In this document: positions 7,886 to 11,536 of the stretch, one piece after another
How positions within the stretch are numbered: the stretch's first letter is position 1
Layout: each line of letters opens with the position of its first letter
DNA from: Planctomycetota bacterium
GTDB lineage: Bacteria; Planctomycetota; Phycisphaerae; Sedimentisphaerales; SM23-30
Assembly (NCBI GenBank): GCA_029573975.1
Contig: JAKQBU010000338.1
Location: 1 to 11,536 of the forward strand
Length of the DNA stretch: 11,536 bases
Reading direction: 5' to 3'
Notes under the pieces: generated by a model
Databases searched by the model: none
What the model was told of the DNA's origin: nothing
The model's input: only the letters and a program-made list of their open reading frames with translations
Made by a program: the position numbers and the translations under genes

Positions 7886-9319
7886 TTACACGGTGTTTTT
7901 GATGGTTTGGTTCAAGACCGGCATCCACCGATGCCCGGAAACCGGTTCCGGCAGCGGCACCAGCACCATCTGGGGCTGCACGGAAAACGCCCGCGCCCCG
8001 GCGACCAGCATCCCCATCATAAACCAGAAATTCAGATTTCCGCCCGGCAGCATGTAGGTATTGTTGACCATCCAGATCAGCCATTGCCCGCCGAAACCTG
8101 CCAGGCCGCCGAACAAAAAAGCGCGTACCTGCGGATCGGCGATCGTTTTCAGGCGGACCGAAATATAGCGCACCAGGGACCAGAGCAATACTCCAAAGGT
8201 AACGACACCCGGGATTCCCAGCCGGCTGAACAAATTGAGCCAGAAGGAATTCAATCCCGACCAGATCACTCCCGCCGGTTTGATGGCAAACGACCAGTGG
8301 AACCCCTGAAAACTTAATTCCACCGAGTTGCCCAGCCCGCAGCCGAACGGAACGGCCTGAACCAGTTGCCAGGCCACCGCCGGAAACTGTCTGCGGATAT
8401 CTTCCCCGGTGAGCAATCCCTGAAATCGTGCTTCCACGATCGATTGCAGCAGCGGAGCCAGCAGCACACCCGCTCCCAAAAACACCGGAATCAGCAGCAA
8501 GGCCCAGCGGGTCCGCCAGATCAATACCGCCATCATGATGAAGAACAGGCAGAGAATCCCCGCTCGGGAACCGGTAAAGAGCGTGCAAAGGACATTGGCC
8601 AGCAAGACCAGAAGGCACAGCAGCCGGGTGTTTTTCGATATCCCTTTTCCCACCGTCAGCGCCAGGGCAATCCCTGCAAAAACCACCAGTTGGCTGGCCA
8701 GTACATTCGGGTCGCCATAGCTGGACAAGACGCGCCGCAGGCCGGTCTCTTCGATTTGCACATACGAACGGGCCAGTTCACTGGCGGAATTATACGTTAC
8801 ATAATTGACCAGCAGAGAGTCTCCCAGAAAACGCTGGCCGATGCCATATAGGCTTATCAAGACCGACAGTGCCAATACCAGCCGCGCAAACAGATAAAAA
8901 TGCCGCTGTTCACTAAAGGTTTCGCTGGCGTAGAAATACATCCCTACGGCAAACAGATAAAAACATAACTCCAGAAACGCGATGAGATGGGTGCCGCCGG
9001 TACTTAATCCGATCGCCAGTCCCACCCCGGAAATGGCGGCATAGAGAATAAAAAGGTAATTTACCCTGGACCGTTCCATGGGGCGGCTTTGCCGCAAAAG
9101 CAGCCACTCAATAATGAAGACCGCAGCCAGAATGGCATTCAGAGGCAGAGGCAGGCTCAACTGCTTGATGAACAGTCCCGCACGGGGCAGGCCAAACAGC
9201 AAAATCGTCAGTATGATTAACCACAATTCCGGCCGCCGGCGCGGCTGTAGGGCGGCGTACGCAGTAATCAGCAGCAGCGCCAACAATACGATAATTATCG
9301 GATCTTTCAGTATTTCCAT
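7886..9319 (-). CDS. O-antigen polymerase/ligase (Wzy/WaaL-like) membrane protein
   Basis: This 477-residue polytopic inner-membrane protein has about 10-12 hydrophobic segments starting at residues 7-24. The Wzy/WaaL family (Wzy_C) polymerises undecaprenyl-linked repeat units or ligates glycan to lipid A or protein on the periplasmic side. Diagnostic points are SSYGDPNVLASQL around 199-211 and LFTGSRAGIL near 247-256, then a soluble loop at about 290-355 and FGCGLGNS (325-332), LNSFWLNLFSRLGIPG (356-371) and further membrane helices. The reading frame extends 31 codons upstream, but I chose the ATG at 9319 because AAGGTG lies 4 nt before it and the N-terminus then begins directly with the first membrane segment. 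It is the first gene of the polysaccharide operon, 64 bp before the radical SAM gene. Polymerase and ligase functions cannot be told apart from sequence alone. Confidence 0.85.
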   Translation of the reverse strand: MEILKDPIIIVLLALLLITAYAALQPRRRPELWLIILTILLFGLPRAGLFIKQLSLPLPLNAILAAVFIIEWLLLRQSRPMERSRVNYLFILYAAISGVGLAIGLSTGGTHLIAFLELCFYLFAVGMYFYASETFSEQRHFYLFARLVLALSVLISLYGIGQRFLGDSLLVNYVTYNSASELARSYVQIEETGLRRVLSSYGDPNVLASQLVVFAGIALALTVGKGISKNTRLLCLLVLLANVLCTLFTGSRAGILCLFFIMMAVLIWRTRWALLLIPVFLGAGVLLAPLLQSIVEARFQGLLTGEDIRRQFPAVAWQLVQAVPFGCGLGNSVELSFQGFHWSFAIKPAGVIWSGLNSFWLNLFSRLGIPGVVTFGVLLWSLVRYISVRLKTIADPQVRAFLFGGLAGFGGQWLIWMVNNTYMLPGGNLNFWFMMGMLVAGARAFSVQPQMVLVPLPEPVSGHRWMPVLNQTIKNTV

Positions 9320-9365
9320 ACTACACCTTACCAGCTCGCATAACCTCTTTACTATCGGCCAATAT

Positions 9366-9409
9366 TTCCAATCCATACAGCGCATATTGTAAAGTTGTAT
9401 CGATTGGAA
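9366..9409 (-). promoter_or_regulatory. 44-bp inverted repeat upstream of the polysaccharide operon, candidate operator or leader hairpin
   Basis: The arms TTCCAATCCATACA (9366-9379) and TGTATCGATTGGAA (9396-9409) are complementary over 13 of 14 positions, with a 16-bp spacer. The repeat ends 47 bp upstream of the polymerase ATG. The spacer holds the minus-strand -10-like TACAAT, so a dimeric regulator binding both arms would straddle a possible promoter. As RNA it would form a stable stem-loop. It is not followed by a U-run, so it is not a canonical terminator. Confidence 0.6.
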
Positions 9410-9457
9410 CATTTAGCCGGTATTTTCGGAATCTGACGGGGAGGTATCGTCCTATAA

Positions 9458-9479
9458 CGGGACTGGTCCGGCCATCCCG
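9458..9479 (-). other. Short hairpin in the operon leader
   Basis: Read on the minus strand, CGGGATGG and CCAGTCCCG pair over 8 bp with one bulged G and a CCGGA loop. It lies 139 bp before the polymerase ATG. No U-run follows. It may be part of leader RNA structure, or simply chance in GC-rich sequence. Confidence 0.3.
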
Positions 9480-9620
9480 ACATTCCTTGATTGGGCCCCC
9501 GCCGCCGCAGAAGCTGGACCTCTTCAAATCCCCCTGGGCCGATAACCATGCGACGGATGGAAAAATAAAACCCCCTTTGCGACCCCCGCGAAATAGCGGC
9601 AATAGCAGATGGACAGCGCA

Positions 9621-9680
9621 GCGAAGAATCTTCATTCCGGCAGATACGGCAGGCTCTGGTACGGAATCAAGATTCTTCGC
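9621..9680. repeat. 60-bp palindromic element (REP/MITE-like) after the YhcH gene
   Basis: Arms GCGAAGAATCTTCATTCCG (9621-9639) and CGGAATCAAGATTCTTCGC (9662-9680) are complementary at 18 of 19 positions around a 22-bp centre. Weaker symmetry continues outside (GCAGATGG at 9604 against CCATCCCTATCTGC at 9690). From memory, AAGATTCTTCGCT-type palindromes recur as intergenic repeats in many bacterial genomes, so this is probably a dispersed element. It begins 27 bp past the YhcH stop and could also stop transcription, but no U-run follows on either strand. Confidence 0.6.
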
Positions 9681-9706
9681 CTTGCTCAGCCATCCCTATC
9701 TGCCCG

Positions 9707-10159
9707 TTATAAACGGACCTTGACCACCAGCTTGTGGATTTTCTGCTTGTGGCTGCCGGGGCTGGCCGGCCGATGCAGATCCTGCGGATAAAATATCGCG
9801 ATCATTTTCTGGTCCATAATCAGGGAAGTCAGTTCCTGGGGGCTTTTGAAAAGCTCCGCGTCTTTCTCCGCATTATACGGCATGGTGACGGTCAAATCCT
9901 TTTTGTGGCTGACCTCCAGCCGTTCGCATCCCGTCAGGATTACCTGCACATCGATATAGGTGCGGTGGCCTTCAAGGTCTTTCGGCTGGGCCGGGTCCAG
10001 CTCGTAGCTGACCACGCGGGCAAACACGTCGCTGCCGTCGATGTCGTATTTCCCGTCCGCGATACCGGGGTCCACCTTCCGGATATAATCCAGCGCCTTC
10101 AGCATCCGCTTGTCTTTGGCATAATATTGTTTGGCATTTTCAATCGTGTCGTAAATCAT
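9707..10159 (-). CDS. YhcH/YjgK/YiaL family (DUF386) cupin protein
   Basis: This 150-residue protein matches the usual length of the family, a double-stranded beta-helix fold that binds a metal. The E. coli YhcH member acts on the anomers of N-acetylneuraminate, and other members are tied to sugar catabolism. Conserved features visible here are the N-terminal MIYDTIENAKQYY, EGHRTYIDVQ around 63-72 with Glu63, His65 and Asp70, GCERLEV near 77-83, YPQDLHRP at 124-131 with His129, and His142 near the end; these histidines and acids are the likely metal ligands. I moved the start 6 codons inside the longest frame because AAGGAG (10165-10170) sits 5 nt before this ATG and family proteins begin with MIYD. 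It forms a single-gene unit, separated from the polysaccharide operon by 387 bp and from the divergent deaminase by 348 bp. The sugar substrate is unknown. Confidence 0.9.
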   Translation of the reverse strand: MIYDTIENAKQYYAKDKRMLKALDYIRKVDPGIADGKYDIDGSDVFARVVSYELDPAQPKDLEGHRTYIDVQVILTGCERLEVSHKKDLTVTMPYNAEKDAELFKSPQELTSLIMDQKMIAIFYPQDLHRPASPGSHKQKIHKLVVKVRL

Positions 10160-10220
10160 AAAAACTCCTTGTCTCATAAAACTAGTTACTATCTTACGTT
10201 AACCAATGTAAATGGGGCTT

Positions 10221-10249
10221 ATTCTATCTGCTGCTGCTGGATTCCACAA
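10221..10249 (-). promoter_or_regulatory. Candidate promoter of the YhcH-family gene
   Basis: On the minus strand TTGTGG (10244-10249) and TAGAAT (10221-10226, five of six matches to the -10 consensus) are separated by 17 bp. Transcription would begin near 10214, leaving a leader of about 55 nt before the ATG at 10159. The -35 box is weak, with three of six matches. Confidence 0.35.
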
Positions 10250-10273
10250 GTGGCAAAAAAGAAGGATTTTCTG

Positions 10274-10379
10274 TATAGGTAACCTCTAAAAATTGCGTTA
10301 TCCAAGCCCCGACCGTGAGGGAGGGGGTCAAAAACACTGTTTTACCTTTTGAAAATCTTATTTTTAGAGGTTCCCTATA
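10274..10379. mobile_element. MITE-like element with near-perfect terminal inverted repeats
   Basis: The ends TATAGGTAACCTCTAAAAAT (10274-10293) and ATTTTTAGAGGTTCCCTATA (10360-10379) are complementary over 19 of 20 bases. If the outer TATA on each side is a target duplication, the element spans 10278-10375 (98 bp) with ends GGKAACCTCTAAAAAT; because TATA is its own reverse complement, duplication and repeat cannot be separated. The 66-bp centre encodes nothing and includes a GC-rich CCCCGACCGTGAGGGAGGGG, unlike its AT-rich surroundings. This fits a non-autonomous transposon moved by a transposase elsewhere; I cannot name the insertion-sequence family. As RNA the whole unit would fold into a long hairpin. 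Confidence 0.65.
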
Positions 10380-10507
10380 TTCTTTGCGTCTTCTGTACTA
10401 CAATCCTTCTATTCCTTGTTTTTCTGCTTGATTAGGTATGGATGTTATTGATAAACTTCTTATTCGCAAGGCATTGTAGTTTATTCTTTGGTAAGTATGG
10501 TTCTCTA

Positions 10508-11077
10508 ATGAAATTAAATCCAATACACATTCCGTTGCCTGACTGGGTTACACACATTCTGTCCGAAAATGAGTATTTTTTCCCCTCCGTGGCAGAGCGG
10601 ATGGACCTGGTTCTCGATCTGGCCGCCCAAAATGTCAAACACGCCACCGGCGGGCCGTTCGCGGCGGCAGTCTTTGATACCCGCACCGGCCGGTTGATCG
10701 CCCCGGGCGTCAATCTGGTCACTTCCTCCAATTGCAGCCTGGCCCATGCGGAAATGGTCGCCCTCTCTCTGGCCCAGCAGAAACTCGGCTGTTATACTTT
10801 AAACGAAAATAACCTCTCCTGCCAACTGGTCTCCAGCACCGCCCCCTGCGCCATGTGCCTGGGCGCCATCCCCTGGTCCGGGATCGCCTCGCTGGTCTGC
10901 GGCGCCCGGGACGAAGACGCCCGCGCCATCGGTTTCGATGAAGGCGACAAACCGGACCACTGGATAACTAGACTAAACCAGCGCGGCATCGAAGTCATCC
11001 CGGATGTCCAGCGGGAAAAAGCCCGTCTGATCCTCCAGCAATACCTGGACGCCGGCGGCTGCATTTACAACGGGTAA
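10508..11077 (+). CDS. Zinc-dependent nucleoside deaminase (GuaD/CMP-deaminase-like)
   Basis: This 189-residue enzyme of the cytidine/deoxycytidylate deaminase superfamily removes an amino group from a nucleobase or nucleoside by water activated on zinc. The zinc site is clear: HAE with His80 and the proton-shuttle Glu82, and PCAMC with Cys114 and Cys117. The segment GGPFAAAVFD (48-57) before it and VCGARDEDARAIGFDEG (130-146) after it are typical of the GuaD-like branch rather than of CDA or TadA. The frame is open 22 codons further upstream, but the ATG at 10508 gives the normal family N-terminus and avoids an odd hydrophobic extension. The ribosome site is weak. A poor promoter-like pair (TTGTAG at 10474 and TATGGT at 10496) would again give almost no leader. 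It converges on the DUF4143 gene. Likely substrates are guanine or a related base, but this is inferred. Confidence 0.88.
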   Translation: MKLNPIHIPLPDWVTHILSENEYFFPSVAERMDLVLDLAAQNVKHATGGPFAAAVFDTRTGRLIAPGVNLVTSSNCSLAHAEMVALSLAQQKLGCYTLNENNLSCQLVSSTAPCAMCLGAIPWSGIASLVCGARDEDARAIGFDEGDKPDHWITRLNQRGIEVIPDVQREKARLILQQYLDAGGCIYNG

Positions 11078-11091
11078 TATGGGAAGTTTTG

Positions 11092-11119
11092 CATAAGCTA
11101 TGTTTCAGTAAGTCTTATG
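11092..11119. other. Short inverted repeat between convergent genes
   Basis: CATAAG (11092-11097) and CTTATG (11114-11119) form a 6-bp inverted repeat around a 16-bp loop, in the 79-bp gap between two convergent stops. It could help end transcription in both directions, but it lacks a GC-rich stem and T-runs. No other terminator is visible in the gap. Confidence 0.2.
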
Positions 11120-11156
11120 TACATCTTCGGCGAGAACCAACACCGGATAGGAGCTT

Positions 11157-11536
11157 TTACCGGGTATCTGCCCTTAAAAAGTCCAGAGCCTGTTGCATAT
11201 TGGCGGATACAAAATTTTCAGAAGTGATATAGTCTTGCGTTCGGGATATCAGAAGGCATCGCCTGGCTTTTATCATTTCAGCGGCTTTTCTGAACCGGCT
11301 GACATCATCGGAATCAGGCGAACTGGTCAACTTGACTTCGATAGCGTACAGCCTGCCGCCGAAATCCAGTATCAGGTCAATTTCATACTGGTCGGATGTT
11401 CTCAAATAATACGGATGGAATACCTTGTCCGCCGCTTTCAGATGATTGATAACCTGTTCGATGACAAAGCCTTCCCAACTGGCGCCAACCCACGGCTGGC
11501 TGAACAGGTGATCCATATTCCTGACCTGCATCAAAG
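11157..11536 (-). CDS. C-terminal part of a DUF4143-type AAA ATPase (5' end beyond window)
   Basis: About 126 residues up to the stop are in the window, and the frame stays open to the right edge, so the true start lies outside. The segment matches the C-terminal DUF4143 domain found behind an AAA ATPase (AAA_14) in a widespread family of about 380-450 residues. Visible features are SWEGFVIEQVINHL near the start of the fragment, YYLRTSDQYEIDLIL and GGRLYAIEVKLTSS. The Asp of EIDLIL and the Glu and Lys of IEVK fall in the order of the PD-(D/E)xK nuclease fold to which this domain is related. The molecular role of these ATPases is not settled. The gene converges on the deaminase with a 79-bp gap. 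The ATPase half, with its Walker motifs, is not visible, so family membership rests on this domain alone. Confidence 0.8.
   Translation of the reverse strand, partial: LMQVRNMDHLFSQPWVGASWEGFVIEQVINHLKAADKVFHPYYLRTSDQYEIDLILDFGGRLYAIEVKLTSSPDSDDVSRFRKAAEMIKARRCLLISRTQDYITSENFVSANMQQALDFLRADTR

Larger units (their letters stand above)
9320..9706. other. Noncoding leader between the YhcH gene and the polysaccharide operon
   Basis: This 387-bp stretch has no credible gene. From the YhcH end it holds a long palindrome (9621-9680), a G-rich tract on the minus strand (GGGGGTTTTATTTTT, about 9566-9580), a small hairpin at 9458-9479 and a strong 44-bp inverted repeat (9366-9409) just before the polymerase ribosome site. 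No clear sigma70 promoter stands out; the best -10-like box is TACAAT on the minus strand (9386-9391), inside the loop of the 44-bp repeat, without a good -35 partner. If transcription starts far upstream, the operon has a long structured leader. Confidence 0.6.
10160..10507. other. AT-rich intergenic region with a MITE-like element
   Basis: These 348 bp separate the divergent YhcH and deaminase genes. They contain the YhcH ribosome site (10165-10170), a candidate YhcH promoter (10221-10249) and the MITE-like element (10274-10379). The remaining AT-rich segment, 10380-10507, must carry the deaminase promoter. No RNA gene or small ORF is convincing here. Confidence 0.6.

Noticed and set aside
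5654..7902. Long plus-strand open frames opposite the methyltransferase and radical SAM genes
   Set aside because: They are shadows of genes with intact catalytic motifs in a GC-rich region; no ribosome sites or domains support them.
9320..9412. A 31-codon N-terminal extension of the polymerase gene
   Set aside because: The extension adds charged sequence before the first membrane helix, covers the inverted repeat and has no ribosome site, while AAGGTG lies just before the ATG at 9319.
9566..9580. G-run followed by TTTTATTTTT on the minus strand as a rho-independent terminator for the YhcH gene
   Set aside because: No GC-rich stem of convincing length directly precedes the T-rich tract; the 60-bp palindrome is 40 nt away.
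9321..9635. A 104-codon open frame on the minus strand in the operon leader
   Set aside because: It starts inside the palindrome, translates low-complexity repeat sequence (PLFRGGRKGG), has no ribosome site and overlaps the better-supported 44-bp inverted repeat.
10274..10379. Interpreting the element ends as a CRISPR repeat or riboswitch
   Set aside because: There are only two copies, in inverted orientation, and no spaced direct repeats or conserved riboswitch core.
10442..10507. A 22-codon N-terminal extension of the deaminase
   Set aside because: The added residues are hydrophobic and unlike the family, and no ribosome site precedes that ATG.

Overview
The window looks like chromosomal DNA from a Gram-negative-type bacterium, most likely of the Planctomycetota/PVC group. 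This rests on gene content and protein style: a class II lysyl-tRNA synthetase directly followed by a LolC/E-type permease, a small lipoprotein of a kind I associate with planctomycetes, a GuaD-like nucleoside deaminase, and several starts without a clear Shine-Dalgarno site. Most of the sequence is moderately GC-rich and densely coding. The stretch around 10.18-10.51 kb is visibly more AT-rich and holds a repeat element. I cannot name the species.

Layout. (1) 1-2488, minus strand: lysS, then an overlapping ABC-transporter permease gene that runs off the left edge. The lysS promoter is a near-consensus sigma70 site placed so close to the ATG that the mRNA should be essentially leaderless. (2) 2575-4233, plus strand: a divergent pair, a small lipoprotein and a weakly conserved GT-B-like glycosyltransferase, separated by 4 bp and preceded by a perfect TATAAT box. 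(3) 9319-4230, minus strand: a four-gene surface-polysaccharide operon. In transcription order it encodes an O-antigen polymerase/ligase-type membrane protein, a B12-binding-type radical SAM enzyme, a zinc-ribbon SAM methyltransferase and a membrane-anchored family 2 glycosyltransferase. The last three genes are joined by 4-bp ATGA overlaps, and the final stop overlaps the stop of the convergent plus-strand glycosyltransferase. (4) 9320-9706: a 387-bp noncoding leader with two strong inverted repeats. (5) 9707-10159, minus: a YhcH/YjgK/YiaL-family cupin protein. (6) 10160-10507: a noncoding stretch holding a MITE-like element of about 100 bp with near-perfect 20-bp inverted ends. (7) 10508-11077, plus: a zinc-dependent nucleoside deaminase. 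(8) 11157-11536, minus: the C-terminal end of a DUF4143-type ATPase, cut by the right edge.

How the genes fit together. Region 3, probably with the glycosyltransferase of region 2, is a small cassette for making and modifying an envelope or exported polysaccharide. The GT2 builds at the inner face of the membrane, the Wzy/WaaL-like protein polymerises or ligates outside, and the radical SAM/methyltransferase pair probably modifies a sugar or lipid precursor. The YhcH protein may handle sugar anomers but has its own transcription unit. The least explained items are the 44-bp inverted repeat just upstream of the polymerase gene, the leaderless lysS arrangement, the MITE-like element, and the substrate of the radical SAM/methyltransferase pair. 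I found no rRNA, tRNA, CRISPR array, toxin-antitoxin pair or recognisable defence system.
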